Source: Alteromonas sp. IB21
GTDB lineage: Bacteria; Pseudomonadota; Gammaproteobacteria; Enterobacterales; Alteromonadaceae
NCBI RefSeq assembly: GCF_016405965.1
Contig: NZ_JAEFCD010000007.1
Span: forward strand, 1 to 34,526
Length of the DNA stretch: 34,526 bases
Reading direction: 5' to 3'
The position numbers were made by a program, and so were the translations under genes. The notes beneath the pieces were generated by a model. It was not told the DNA's origin and did not search any database. It saw only the letters and a list, made by a program, of their open reading frames with translations. Shown here piece after piece: positions 24,353 through 33,173 of this stretch. Every line of letters starts with the position of its first letter. Positions within the stretch are counted from its first letter, which is position 1.

Positions 24353-25147
24353 TTACTCGAAGCTGTGTTCAGCGGAAGGAAACGCACCGCTTTGTACATC
24401 TTCAATATACTTCGATACGGCTTTGCGCATATCGCCTGTTTCTACTAAATAATTTTTTGAGAATTTAGGCATATAGTTAGCGCTTATACCAAACATGTCG
24501 TGCATTACCAGAATTTGACCGTCGGTATCTTTACCAGCGCCAATACCGATAACTGGGATAGTGAGTGCTTCGCTTACGGCTTTGCCTAACGATGAGGGCA
24601 CACACTCAAGCACTAATAATTGAACGCCAGCTTCTTCTAGCGCTTTCGCTTCGCTAAGTAGCTTTTCTGCTTGGCTTGCTTCTCGGCCTTGTACTTTAAA
24701 TCCACCAAATACGTGCACTGACTGTGGCGTTAAACCTAAATGGCCACAAACAGGTACACCGCGCAGGTTCAGCCCTTTAATGGTGTCGCACAACCAACTA
24801 CCGCCTTCCATCTTTACCATACTTGCACCTGCCGCCATTAAGGTGGCAGCGTTGGCATAGGTTTGCTCTGGCGTGGCATAAGACATAAATGGCATATCGG
24901 CTAACACAAAAGCGCGCTCGGTACCGCGGCGTACACTTTTAGTATGGTAAGCAATATCATCTATGGTGACTGGCAGCGTATCGTCTTGACCCTGGAGAAC
25001 CATGCCTAAAGAATCGCCTATGAGCAATGCATCAACGCCTTGCTCATCGAACATTTTGGCGAAGCTGGCATCATAAGCGGTTAAAGACGTGATCTTTTCC
25101 CCGGCTTGCTTTTTCTTAAGCAAGCCCGAAACTGTTACTTTCTTCAT
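24353..25147 (-). CDS. panB: 3-methyl-2-oxobutanoate hydroxymethyltransferase
   Basis: PanB transfers a hydroxymethyl group from methylene-tetrahydrofolate to alpha-ketoisovalerate, forming ketopantoate. The 264 residues match E. coli PanB. Visible motifs are [15 protein letters not shown], the metal-binding [28 protein letters not shown] and [21 protein letters not shown], and the C-terminal [19 protein letters not shown]. It is directly upstream of panC and 58 bases after folK; the order matches E. coli. The folate-dependent cofactor ties it loosely to the neighbouring folK. Confidence 0.97.
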   Translation of the reverse strand: MKKVTVSGLLKKKQAGEKITSLTAYDASFAKMFDEQGVDALLIGDSLGMVLQGQDDTLPVTIDDIAYHTKSVRRGTERAFVLADMPFMSYATPEQTYANAATLMAAGASMVKMEGGSWLCDTIKGLNLRGVPVCGHLGLTPQSVHVFGGFKVQGREASQAEKLLSEAKALEEAGVQLLVLECVPSSLGKAVSEALTIPVIGIGAGKDTDGQILVMHDMFGISANYMPKFSKNYLVETGDMRKAVSKYIEDVQSGAFPSAEHSFE

Positions 25148-25205
25148 GACATGTCTCAGATTGATATTTGTTGATATCGTGTGGCGAACTATACGGATTT
25201 TGAGG

Positions 25206-25703
25206 CTAATTGGAAGTGCGTAGGCGACGAAGCCCGTCTAGTGAACAGTTGGCTACCCACGCTGAAATGGGTTTACCGTCGTGCATAACCATATTAGGCG
25301 CAATCTCGAACAATGGCACCATAACGAACTCACGCTCAGCCATTCCATAATGCGGAATGATTAAGTCTGCGGTATCGATATTTTCGCTGCCGTACAGCAA
25401 GATATCGAGATCTAAAGTACGTGGCCCCCAACGCTCGCCTTTGCGTTCACGACCCTCTTCCAGTTCTATACGTTGAAGCTGCTTCAGCAACCCGTGAGGT
25501 TTTAACGATGTTTCTATTAAGCAGACAGCGTTAATATAATCAGGTTGATCTTGTGGGCCCATAGGCTTGCTCGCGTACAGCGATGAGACTTTCAGAACTC
25601 GCGTATCTTCGATTTTACCAATAGCCTCAAAGGCTCGCAGGGCTTTGCTTTGACTATCGCCAAGATTGCTTCCAATACCGATATAAACGTGTTCTTTATT
25701 CAT
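25206..25703 (-). CDS. folK: Hydroxymethyl-dihydropterin pyrophosphokinase
   Basis: FolK (HPPK) transfers pyrophosphate from ATP to 6-hydroxymethyl-7,8-dihydropterin in folate synthesis. I start at ATG 25703 (165 residues, [16 protein letters not shown]); the upstream 26 codons of the open frame lie inside pcnB and are not FolK-like. GAGG is five bases ahead of this ATG. Family motifs are [31 protein letters not shown] and [17 protein letters not shown]. Its start overlaps the last eight bases of pcnB, indicating translational coupling. The C-terminus follows the usual pattern, ending with the [16 protein letters not shown] region and a short tail. Confidence 0.95.
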   Translation of the reverse strand: MNKEHVYIGIGSNLGDSQSKALRAFEAIGKIEDTRVLKVSSLYASKPMGPQDQPDYINAVCLIETSLKPHGLLKQLQRIELEEGRERKGERWGPRTLDLDILLYGSENIDTADLIIPHYGMAEREFVMVPLFEIAPNMVMHDGKPISAWVANCSLDGLRRLRTSN

Positions 25704-27093
25704 CAGGACCTCGTTTCGCAGGCTTACGCTTGCGTTTACGTGGTGGGCCCTTTGCTCCGCCTTCACTTTTTCGAAGGGCATTGAGCATACCTTTTTGTTT
25801 GCCGTTGTCCGCGTGCTGGAAGTGTGTCCACCACTGAGCTAGTTCAAGAAGGTCACCACCTTCTATTTGTCCTCGAACTAGCAAAAAGTCATAGCCAGCT
25901 CGGAACTTAGGGTGCGTGAGAAGTTGAAATGCACGGCGCCCGAAACGTTTGGGGAGGCGTTGCTGTAAAATCCAAATGTCACGTATCACGGTAGAGAAGC
26001 GCTTGGGTATCATAATACGTTGAATCTGACGCGAAATAACCTCGCCAGAGGCAATGTTAAACGCATCAAAAGCATTTAAGCCAGACTCACTTTGCAAGCG
26101 CTGCGATTGTTCTTCAAGGGGGTACCAGAGTAACGCAGCGTATAAAAATGCCGGTGTAACGCGCTGATTGCTATTAATACGCTCATCGGTATTGGCAAGC
26201 ACCCGTCGTATAAACTGCATTTCTCGGCTGTTTTCATCTTTTAAAAACGGCGCAAGCTGTGGAAATAAAGGTTCAATTAAGCCGTATTCGTGCAGCATCA
26301 GAAAGGTATCTTCGCCTTTACCAGACAAAAACAGCTTTAGGGTCTCTTCAAATAAGCGCGCTGGTGGAATGTTCTGCAAAAGATTGGCTAGTGACTTAAT
26401 AGGCGCTGCGGTTTTCGCCTCTATACGCATGCCTAGCTTGGCGGCAAAGCGCACTGCGCGTAGCATGCGAACAGGGTCTTCACGATAGCGTGTTTCTGGA
26501 TCGCCAATAAGCTCGACTTCTCGTTTTTCGATGGCGGCGAGGCCATTAGCAAAATCTTTAACCGTGAAGTCGGCCACGCTGTAGTACATGGCATTAAAGG
26601 TAAAGTCACGACGTTCGGCGTCTTCTTCAATAGTGCCAAATACGTTATCGCGTACGAGTTGACCTTCGGCATCACGCTTTCCTAATGATTTACCCTTTGG
26701 AAGGTCATCTTCTTCGTCTGATTCTTGGTGATGCCCTCTAAAGGTCGCCACTTCAATAATTTCACGGCCAAAAACAATGTGTGCAAGACGAAAGCGCCTT
26801 CCTATCAAGCGACAATTTCTGAACAAACCTTTAATCTGTTCAGGAGTAGCGTTGGTCACCACGTCGAAGTCTTTTGGTTCATGCCCCATCAAAATATCGC
26901 GTACACAGCCACCTACCAAATAGGATTCGAAGCCTGCTCCATTAAGGCGATACATCACTTTCAATGCATTTGCGCTTACATCCTCGCGAGATATACCGTG
27001 TTCCCCACGGGTCATAGTCCTAGGCTTTAAAGCGTTAGGTGACGAACTCTCTTTTGAAAAAGCGCGCTTAACAGATTTAAAAACACGATGAAT
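25696..27093 (-). CDS. pcnB: Poly(A) polymerase I, probable non-AUG start
   Basis: PcnB adds 3' poly(A) tails that speed RNA decay. From the internal ATG (27015) it has 439 residues, but the frame stays open upstream and encodes HRVFKSVKRAFSKE, which lines up with the E. coli N-terminus (TRVANFCRKVLSRE). There is no ATG, GTG or TTG in the added stretch. A GGAG motif (27105-27108) lies 11 bases before ATT 27093, or 8 and 5 before two ATC codons; E. coli pcnB is known to start at AUU. I choose ATT 27093, giving about 465 residues. Motifs are YLVGGCVRDILMGHEPKDFDVVT, RRFRLAHIVFG and AERRDFTFNAMYYS, and a basic tail ending [13 protein letters not shown]. It is preceded by gluQ (20-base gap) and overlaps folK. 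Confidence 0.93.
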   Translation of the reverse strand: MHRVFKSVKRAFSKESSSPNALKPRTMTRGEHGISREDVSANALKVMYRLNGAGFESYLVGGCVRDILMGHEPKDFDVVTNATPEQIKGLFRNCRLIGRRFRLAHIVFGREIIEVATFRGHHQESDEEDDLPKGKSLGKRDAEGQLVRDNVFGTIEEDAERRDFTFNAMYYSVADFTVKDFANGLAAIEKREVELIGDPETRYREDPVRMLRAVRFAAKLGMRIEAKTAAPIKSLANLLQNIPPARLFEETLKLFLSGKGEDTFLMLHEYGLIEPLFPQLAPFLKDENSREMQFIRRVLANTDERINSNQRVTPAFLYAALLWYPLEEQSQRLQSESGLNAFDAFNIASGEVISRQIQRIMIPKRFSTVIRDIWILQQRLPKRFGRRAFQLLTHPKFRAGYDFLLVRGQIEGGDLLELAQWWTHFQHADNGKQKGMLNALRKSEGGAKGPPRKRKRKPAKRGPDE

Positions 27094-27113
27094 GATGATG
27101 GTATCTCCGCAGA

Positions 27114-28094
27114 CTATAAAGGTTCGTTATAATAAGTTGATTCATGCTGTGGAACAATAATTTCGGGCGTTTTCGCTACTTTTTTCCTATCCCACGCCGA
27201 TATTGCTTCCGTTAACACTGTGCTGACGTCCTCAAAAGCCGATGCATCGGGAAAAGAAAAGCCAAGGAAGCGCATGACTCGCACTATGTTATCGATTGGC
27301 GTTTTGTTGTTTATCGGAGCAGCTCGGTTTTGTTTGCTAAGCTTGCGGCCTGGGGCAACTGCCGCAACCGGGATGTGTCCATATTCAGGCGTTGCATAAC
27401 CAAGGGCTTCATAAACAGCGCGCTGTAAGGGCGTAACGTCTATAAGATCGCACCCCCGAATGACGTGGGTTATTTGTTGGAAAACATCATCGAGAATAAC
27501 AACGAGGTTATATGAGAATAAGCCGTCTCTGCGCTTAAGCACAACGTCTTCAGCCGGTATTCCACTGCCCATCGAAGCATAATTAATATTATCATGTACG
27601 TCGCTTGGTGAGAGAACTGGCTGTGGCTCAACCACGCCCATTATGACATCGTTAAAGGGAGCTAGCTGGGTATCAAGCTTCAACCTTATAGCGCTATCTG
27701 CTGGAGGGTTGGATAGCGAGGCAGAGATACCTTTGCTACGACAATGCCCGTTGTAAATACCGCCCATCGCTTTAATTTGCTTTCTGGTACACGTGCAATA
27801 ATACGCAAGCCCTTCAGTCATCAATTTGTCGAGAACCGCTTGGTAACGGGCATGCTGCTGGCTTTGATAAATTACCGTATCGTCCCAGTGAAGGCCATGT
27901 GCTTCAAGGGTAACGAAAATATCTTTATCGATTCCGGCAATACAGCGAGGCTCATCGATGTCTTCCATGCGTAACAGCCACTTACCGCTTTGACTTTTAG
28001 CGTCCACATAGCTTGCAATGGCAGTCACTAACGAACCGAAATGAAGTTGACCTGAAGGCGAGGGGGCAAAACGCCCTACATATTTGTTATGCAT
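27114..28094 (-). CDS. gluQ: Glutamyl-Q tRNA(Asp) synthetase
   Basis: GluQ-RS attaches glutamate to the queuosine base of tRNA-Asp. The 326 residues cover only a GluRS-type catalytic core, without the anticodon-binding domain. The HIGH motif is PSPSGQLHFGSL, the KMSKS motif is GRKLSKQNRA, and a zinc site is suggested by YCTCTRKQIK and YNGHCR. Its place between dksA and pcnB is conserved with E. coli. The ATG at 28094 has no good Shine-Dalgarno sequence and follows the dksA terminator by only about 12 bases, so expression probably depends on read-through or on a local promoter. Confidence 0.95.
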   Translation of the reverse strand: MHNKYVGRFAPSPSGQLHFGSLVTAIASYVDAKSQSGKWLLRMEDIDEPRCIAGIDKDIFVTLEAHGLHWDDTVIYQSQQHARYQAVLDKLMTEGLAYYCTCTRKQIKAMGGIYNGHCRSKGISASLSNPPADSAIRLKLDTQLAPFNDVIMGVVEPQPVLSPSDVHDNINYASMGSGIPAEDVVLKRRDGLFSYNLVVILDDVFQQITHVIRGCDLIDVTPLQRAVYEALGYATPEYGHIPVAAVAPGRKLSKQNRAAPINNKTPIDNIVRVMRFLGFSFPDASAFEDVSTVLTEAISAWDRKKVAKTPEIIVPQHESTYYNEPL

Positions 28095-28105
28095 AATAAA
28101 GGGTT

Positions 28106-28139
28106 AACAAAAAGCCCCATCTTTTCGGGATGAGGCTTT
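28106..28139 (-). terminator. Terminator between dksA and gluQ
   Basis: On the minus strand an 11-bp stem (28129-28139 with 28111-28121, one G-U pair) is followed by a short T-run, 29 bases after the dksA stop codon. A terminator at the same place has been reported to limit gluQ expression in Shigella. Confidence 0.88.
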
Positions 28140-28167
28140 CTATAACAACATAATTGAGGTTAGTGAA

Positions 28168-28617
28168 TTAACCTTGAAGTTGCTTTTCTTTGATTTCAGC
28201 CATTGTCTTACAATCGATACATAAATCAGCGGTAGGACGGGCTTCTAAACGGCGAATACCTATTTCGATACCACATGAATCGCAGAAACCGAAATCATCT
28301 GCTTCAATCCGCTTAAGCGTTTTTTCAATTTTCTTTATTAGCTTGCGCTCACGGTCACGTGTGCGTAATTCTAGGCTAAACTCTTCTTCTTGAGCTGCGC
28401 GGTCTACAGGGTCAGGGAAGTTTGCAGCTTCATCCTTCATGTGAGTTACCGTACGGTCAACTTCTTCGCGAAGTTGGTTACGCCATGCTTTAAGCAATAG
28501 TCTGAAGTGTTCTAATTGGGCATCGCCCATGTACTCTTCATCAGCTTTAGGCTCGTACGGCTGCAAACCTGCCAGCGCTAATAGTCCTAGGGATTTTGTT
28601 TCTTTTCCTGTTGGCAT
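28168..28617 (-). CDS. dksA: RNA polymerase-binding regulator DksA
   Basis: DksA binds the secondary channel of RNA polymerase and, with ppGpp, controls the stringent response. I start at ATG 28617 (149 residues, [11 protein letters not shown]). The alternative ATG three codons upstream sits inside the GGAGATG Shine-Dalgarno sequence and cannot use it, while this one is eight bases beyond GGAGA. The coiled-coil tip carries DPVDRA (the essential DxxDxA), then [25 protein letters not shown], and the zinc finger is C-x2-C...C-x2-C (FCDSC and LCIDC). It is very close to the E. coli protein. A terminator separates it from gluQ downstream. Confidence 0.97.
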   Translation of the reverse strand: MPTGKETKSLGLLALAGLQPYEPKADEEYMGDAQLEHFRLLLKAWRNQLREEVDRTVTHMKDEAANFPDPVDRAAQEEEFSLELRTRDRERKLIKKIEKTLKRIEADDFGFCDSCGIEIGIRRLEARPTADLCIDCKTMAEIKEKQLQG

Positions 28618-28838
28618 GTGCCACATCTCCTACACTACGACATCCATCTTGTCCTGATTGGACCGATATCTATATCAGACTCGACAACTTCAGGCAATCA
28701 ATCGTGTCTATGTAATTATTATGCTGGTGTATCATTTTTATCATTTAGCCAGGTGGCTACCAGCAATCGCATTAGTGTGTTCTCCCACTAAAACAAGGCG
28801 CAAATATGAAGGCGAAATGAAAAAAATCAACCTATTTT

Positions 28839-29555
28839 TCACAGAATCAAAGGGAGTGTTTGATTTAATAGGATTTTTTGTTCGTCTATTATGCAGCTTG
28901 CAGCGGAGACTGTTACACCAGCGTTAGCGGCAATCTTTACGCTTTTAGCATAGGTTGGATCAATATGGGTTGCGACTTGTACGCTCTTTATTGCCGTGTG
29001 CTGAACACAAAACAGCAATGTAGTTTTAACGCCACTCTCTGCTAGGCGAGCAAGCTCTAAACAGTGTTTAGCGCCCCTTTGTGTCACGGCGTCGGGAAAG
29101 TAGCCTTTATCTGTATCTGCTAGTGTAACCGACTTTACCTCCATGTATTCAACTATGGCGTTGAGCTGCGTATCTTTGCGCGTTAATTGAAAGTCGAAGC
29201 GGCTGTTGGCTAAAGGCGGTGTTACTTCAGCTTTCCATGAGGTGATGTCAGAAAATTGGTTTAAGACCTTGTTATCTAGTGCTTCTGCCACCAACTTATT
29301 AGCATTGTGCGTATTAATGCCGATGAAATGGCCGTCGAAAGTTTGAGCGAGTTCCCATGTGTACTTCAGCTTTCGATTAGGGTTAGTCGACTCGCTTAGA
29401 AAGACTGTGTAGCCGGGCTCGGCACAGCCTGTCATCGCACCAGTATTAGGGCAGTGTGCAGTAACGATAGCCCCGTTATCAAGCTCAACGTCGGCAAGAA
29501 AACGCTTGTATCTTTTTATTAGGGTGCCACGTAGTAAAGAAGGTGAAAACTTCAT
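28839..29555 (-). CDS. sfsA: SfsA family protein
   Basis: A 238-residue homolog of SfsA (sugar fermentation stimulation), a putative nucleic-acid-binding protein whose mechanism is unsettled. Recognisable segments are LIKRYKRFLADVELDNG, TAHCPNTGAMTGCAEPG, WELAQTFDG, FIGINTHNANKLVAEAL and YMEVKSVTLADTDKGYFPDAVTQRGAKH, the last being the nuclease-like core. Position immediately upstream of dksA is the same as in E. coli. It is the first gene seen of the minus-strand run, with pepB divergent. The 212-base gap to dksA presumably holds the dksA promoter. Confidence 0.93.
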   Translation of the reverse strand: MKFSPSLLRGTLIKRYKRFLADVELDNGAIVTAHCPNTGAMTGCAEPGYTVFLSESTNPNRKLKYTWELAQTFDGHFIGINTHNANKLVAEALDNKVLNQFSDITSWKAEVTPPLANSRFDFQLTRKDTQLNAIVEYMEVKSVTLADTDKGYFPDAVTQRGAKHCLELARLAESGVKTTLLFCVQHTAIKSVQVATHIDPTYAKSVKIAANAGVTVSAASCIIDEQKILLNQTLPLIL

Positions 29556-29783
29556 GTGTCGCCTCTTTGTAAATAATTAGTTTGAAGCCGCTAGTGTGTA
29601 ATTGAGTCAAAATAGACGTAATGTGAATAATATTAATTGTGAAGGCTTCAAGTTTTAGGCCCATATTTTAACGCATTGCTTCTAGCCATAAGGCAGTTTT
29701 TCAGACGCAAGAGAGTAACAAACATTTGACTGAGCGCAAAAAGCGTTCATCTATCCTATAACGATGTATAAGGAAAAAACGCG

Positions 29784-31067
29784 ATGGCAGATTTTACCGT
29801 TAGCCTTTCGAAAGTCAGCGCAGATGCTGTTTGGGGCGAAAGTGCGAAGCTTTCTTTTAATGAGTCAGGTGCTGTTATTCATCTACCTGACGACAAGCTT
29901 AACGAGCGTTTAATTCAACAAGCAGCCAGAAAGTTGGATGGTTTGAACTTACCCTCAGTAACTCTGGTGGGAGAGTGGCATAAAGAACAGCAGTGGGCCT
30001 TTGCATTAAGCTTTACCCGTGCCCGCAAACCTGCATCAATTAAATGGGCAGAAACGAATGATAAAGGTGCACTCGAGCAAGAGTATGCAGCACTGCTGTT
30101 CACCCGTCAGCTCGTTAATGAAACGCCAGAAGATTTGAGCCCTGAAACCCTAGCCACGCGCGCGGCGCAATGGATCAAGTCATTAGGTGGTGATAACGTC
30201 ACTTACTCGATGACGGTTGGAGAAGCGCTTAAAGAACAAGGTTGGATTGGTATTTACAACGTTGGCCGTGGCAGTGAACGTCCACCGGCAATGTTAGTAT
30301 TAGACTATAACCCTACAGGTAAAGAAGATGCGCCTGTTGACGCGGTGCTTGTAGGCAAAGGCATTACCTTTGATAGCGGCGGTTACAGCATTAAGTCTAG
30401 CGAAGGTATGCTGGATATGAAGTGCGATATGGGCGGTGCGGCTACGGTAACCGGTGCTTTAGGCCTTGCCATAACGCAGGGTATTGAAAAACGTATTCAA
30501 CTTATTCTTTGCTGCGCAGAAAACCTAATTAGTGGTCATGCTTACAAATTAGGCGATGTGTTGACCTATAAGAACGGTGTTACAGTAGAAGTGGTTAATA
30601 CCGATGCTGAAGGGCGATTGGTGCTCGCTGACGGATTAATGGCGGCAACGGAAACGGGGGCGCCACTCATTATCGATGCAGCAACGTTGACAGGTGCCGC
30701 AGTGGTTGCACTGGGGTCTGATTACCACGCGGTATTCTCGTTAGATGACAATGCGCGCGAACAAATGCTTCACGCTGCAAAAAAAGAAAACGAGCGCTTT
30801 TGGCCACTTCCATTGGAAGACTTTCACGCTGAGCGTTGTCCGTCAGCATTCGCTGATACCGCTAATAGCAGACCAATGAAAGGCGGCGGTGGTGGTGGTG
30901 CGTCAAATGCTGCAGGGTTCCTTTCGCGTTTTGTGAAACCTGAAGGCTGGATACACCTGGATTTAGCTGCGGCATATCATGGCGGCGCGACATCGGAAAT
31001 GCCGGTGGGTGCAACAGCGAAAGGTATTCGCTCTATTGCTAGAATTCTTAAAGACTATAGCGCATAA
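29784..31067 (+). CDS. pepB: Aminopeptidase B (M17 leucyl aminopeptidase family)
   Basis: A 427-residue cytoplasmic dinuclear-metal aminopeptidase, with the same length as E. coli PepB. Metal ligands and catalytic residues appear as GKGITFDSGGYSIK (Lys192, Asp197, Lys204), MKCDMGGAA (Asp215), and the signature NTDAEGRLVLADGL (272-285; Asp274 and Glu276). The N-terminal ~115 residues form the alpha/beta domain, ending in the LVNETPEDLSP hinge. A glycine-rich KGGGGGGASNAAGFL loop near the C-terminus is typical of the family. It acts in peptide turnover. It stands alone; a gene for a 60-residue HTH protein lies opposite and convergent. Confidence 0.94.
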   Translation: MADFTVSLSKVSADAVWGESAKLSFNESGAVIHLPDDKLNERLIQQAARKLDGLNLPSVTLVGEWHKEQQWAFALSFTRARKPASIKWAETNDKGALEQEYAALLFTRQLVNETPEDLSPETLATRAAQWIKSLGGDNVTYSMTVGEALKEQGWIGIYNVGRGSERPPAMLVLDYNPTGKEDAPVDAVLVGKGITFDSGGYSIKSSEGMLDMKCDMGGAATVTGALGLAITQGIEKRIQLILCCAENLISGHAYKLGDVLTYKNGVTVEVVNTDAEGRLVLADGLMAATETGAPLIIDAATLTGAAVVALGSDYHAVFSLDDNAREQMLHAAKKENERFWPLPLEDFHAERCPSAFADTANSRPMKGGGGGGASNAAGFLSRFVKPEGWIHLDLAAAYHGGATSEMPVGATAKGIRSIARILKDYSA

Positions 31068-31143
31068 AGACCCCCAGTGTTAGACGTGGAAAAGGCCTCG
31101 TGCAAGCTGCTGTTGTTCGATGTCTTTACTTAAAACACTATCT

Positions 31144-31176
31144 AAAAAAAAGTGGCGCAATGGTAAACGTTGCGCC
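31144..31176 (-). terminator. Terminator of the small HTH gene
   Basis: A 7-bp stem (ggcgcaa/ttgcgcc) is followed on the minus strand by an eight-base T-run after ac. It may also serve pepB from the other side. Confidence 0.82.
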
Positions 31177-31183
31177 TCTCTCG

Positions 31184-31366
31184 TTAAATGCCGCCTAAGC
31201 GCTCGGCGAGCTGTTTGTAGCGTTCTACGTCTGAGCTGTCAAAAAGTGGGTTGCCATCAGTGTCTTTGTCCTTAGACACCAATAAGCTCTCTCGCTCGAG
31301 GCGCTCAACCCTAACATCTTGTACACCGAGATAGGCTGCTACTTCTTTAACTGTCATTAAACTCAT
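31184..31366 (-). CDS. Small helix-turn-helix (MerR/excisionase-like) protein
   Basis: A 60-residue protein resembling the helix-turn-helix of MerR/excisionase (HTH_17) proteins: MTVKEVAAYLGVQDVRVERLERESLL, then a wing (DGNPLFDSSDVERY). AGGA lies eight bases before the ATG at 31366, so a start at MSLMTV is likely. It has its own terminator, which supports a real, monocistronic gene. The family often regulates a neighbour, but pepB is convergent and no phage or integrase gene is near; the target is unknown. Confidence 0.75.
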   Translation of the reverse strand: MSLMTVKEVAAYLGVQDVRVERLERESLLVSKDKDTDGNPLFDSSDVERYKQLAERLGGI

Positions 31367-31848
31367 TGGTTTTTTCCTAGCTTTGATTATTTTTATTTGA
31401 GGCTAGTTTGGCCTCAGCGTCAGACAACTACTGTTTACGCTTCATTACATCAAAAGTCTGTCTGGTAAGACATTAGCTAAACGGTGTAAAAATTAGATTA
31501 TTAGATGATTCATCTTGTTGTACTTGTAGGTACATAACGCAAATTATCTTTACAACGATGCCTAAATAATCTCCATTGACTTAAACTTACCCGCGTTATC
31601 TTCTTCTTAGTTAAGCGCATTTCGGCGAATTTTCGACTATTTTTTGCGTTTTAATTAAATTTAGCCGTGCTCGGCCTTCTAAAATGGGTGAAGCAAGAGA
31701 CCTTTTGCGTGCAAAAGATGTTTTTAACTCATGACGCTTGGTTTACCATTGCGCGCCAATAGAGCCAATCTTGAGTTATACTCGGTGGTTTACACTCGAT
31801 AATTTGCTCAGCAATGGGCTCATGCTCAATTTCGGAGATACATAGAAT
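31367..31848. other. Intergenic region before yhgN
   Basis: A 480-base AT-rich gap between divergent genes. It contains two short hairpins (gccg/cggc near 31663-31674 and a 7-bp cttttgc/gcaaaag at 31702-31717, followed by a weak T-run) and an extended -10-like sequence gttatact near 31775. No ORF or recognised operator is visible. Confidence 0.35.
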
Positions 31849-32451
31849 ATGGACACTTGGTCTGCTGCCATCATGCTTTTTTTGATCATGGACCCCCTTG
31901 GTAACCTCCCAGTGTTCATGTCGGTACTCAAGTCTATTGAGCCGAAAAGACGCCAGTTTATTCTTATTAGAGAATTATTGTTCGCTTTAGGGATCCTGTT
32001 TCTTTTTCTATTTAGCGGACAATCGGTACTCAACTTTTTAAATGTTGAGCAGGAAACGGTGAGCATTGCCGGCGGTATTATTCTATTTTTGATAGCACTT
32101 AAGATGATATTTCCTTCATCGGGCAGTACAAGTGGTCTTGCCGTGGGCGAAGAGCCCTTTCTAGTGCCGTTGGCGATCCCCATGATTGCAGGTCCATCAA
32201 CGTTGGCCGCGCTAATTTTACTTGCTAATCAAGCCCCTGATCGTATGGTTGATTGGTCGATAGCGCTTGCAGCGTCGTGGACAATAAGTGCAGTAATTTT
32301 AATGTTTTCAAACATTTTCCACAAAATCTTAGGGGAGCGTGGTTTAGTTGCTATGGAACGATTAATGGGTATGATCCTGGTTATGATTGCCATCCAAATG
32401 CTTCTTGATGGCGTTACCAAATATTTCATGCATGCCACTGGAGCACTATAA
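31849..32451 (+). CDS. yhgN: MarC/YhgN family membrane protein
   Basis: A 200-residue inner-membrane protein of the MarC family (UPF0056), closest to E. coli YhgN. It has six hydrophobic segments, with LFLIMDPLGNLPVFMSVL at the start, SIAGGIILFLIALKMIFPSS in the middle, and EEPFLVPLAIPMIAGPSTLA then ERLMGMILVMIAIQMLLDG near the end, all family landmarks. Its function is unknown; the earlier link of MarC to drug resistance was not upheld. GGAG lies 11 bases before the ATG, slightly far. It is three bases upstream of yjaG, so both are likely co-transcribed. Confidence 0.92.
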   Translation: MDTWSAAIMLFLIMDPLGNLPVFMSVLKSIEPKRRQFILIRELLFALGILFLFLFSGQSVLNFLNVEQETVSIAGGIILFLIALKMIFPSSGSTSGLAVGEEPFLVPLAIPMIAGPSTLAALILLANQAPDRMVDWSIALAASWTISAVILMFSNIFHKILGERGLVAMERLMGMILVMIAIQMLLDGVTKYFMHATGAL

Positions 32452-32454
32452 AAA

Positions 32455-33033
32455 ATGGTAAAGCAAAAGCTTAATACATTCGGGCGGGTTCGTGCCCTAG
32501 AGGGCTGGAAAGCCGTTGCATTTGGTGCTGCGTTGCTTGAGCGTATGCTGCCAAACTATGCTCTTTTTTGTGAATTAACTGAAAGTGGTGATGCAGATGC
32601 CCTGCGTAACTGTTTAAATTTGGTGTGGGAAACGCTTAAGTCACCAAAAAGCAAATTCAATATTGCTGTTCAACTGGAAAAGGTAGAAGTTGCTACGCCA
32701 GATACCAGTGACTTTGATAATTATGGCGTTTATCCAGCCATCGACGCTGCAATTGGGTTAGCAGCATTGTTGAACCTGATAGCGGGTGACGATCAACAAG
32801 GTGCGGTCGTTATCAGCAAATTATCTCAGGGAAGCGTTGAAGCTTACTTGCTTGCTACTGAAGAGGCGGATGATGAAAGCGTCAAAGCCCATCCGTTGAT
32901 GGCGTTTGAAGTCGAAGTGCAAAACGAACTCCTCGACTATGTTGAGCAAGCTAAGTATCCGGCAAAAGCTGTCGATGAGTTGAAAGCACTTGCTTTGGAG
33001 GCTGGTATTTCCAATATTGGTCTAGAGCTTTAA
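32455..33033 (+). CDS. yjaG: YjaG family (DUF416) protein
   Basis: A 192-residue soluble protein matching E. coli YjaG (DUF416): RVRALEGWKAVAFGAALLERMLPNYALFCELTESGD, LVWETLKSPKSKFN and DFDNYGVYPAIDAAIGLAALLNL are the conserved blocks, with ALEAGISNIGLEL at the end. It is mostly helical and has no membrane segment or known catalytic motif. Its molecular function is not established. The gene begins three bases after the yhgN stop, suggesting translational coupling. Confidence 0.92.
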   Translation: MVKQKLNTFGRVRALEGWKAVAFGAALLERMLPNYALFCELTESGDADALRNCLNLVWETLKSPKSKFNIAVQLEKVEVATPDTSDFDNYGVYPAIDAAIGLAALLNLIAGDDQQGAVVISKLSQGSVEAYLLATEEADDESVKAHPLMAFEVEVQNELLDYVEQAKYPAKAVDELKALALEAGISNIGLEL

Positions 33034-33079
33034 TTCGTATCTTGCTTCACGTTAGTCTTGTCAAGATAGAACAATAAAA

Positions 33080-33118
33080 ATGCAAATATCGATGGGAAAG
33101 CATAGTTGGTATTTGCAT
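33080..33118. repeat. Inverted repeat between yjaG and rsmD
   Basis: A 9-bp inverted repeat (atgcaaata/tatttgcat) with a 21-base centre lies between convergent genes. It may contribute to termination but has no T-run. Confidence 0.4.
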
Positions 33119-33173
33119 ATTATTGGCGAAGAACGGATTTCTCTACAGCGCGTGTTCTCTAATATTTCGCGGC

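Noticed and set aside
25704..25781. Longer N-terminus of FolK
   Set aside because: These 26 codons overlap pcnB and lack FolK similarity; the ATG at 25703 starts the conserved HVYIGIGSN segment.
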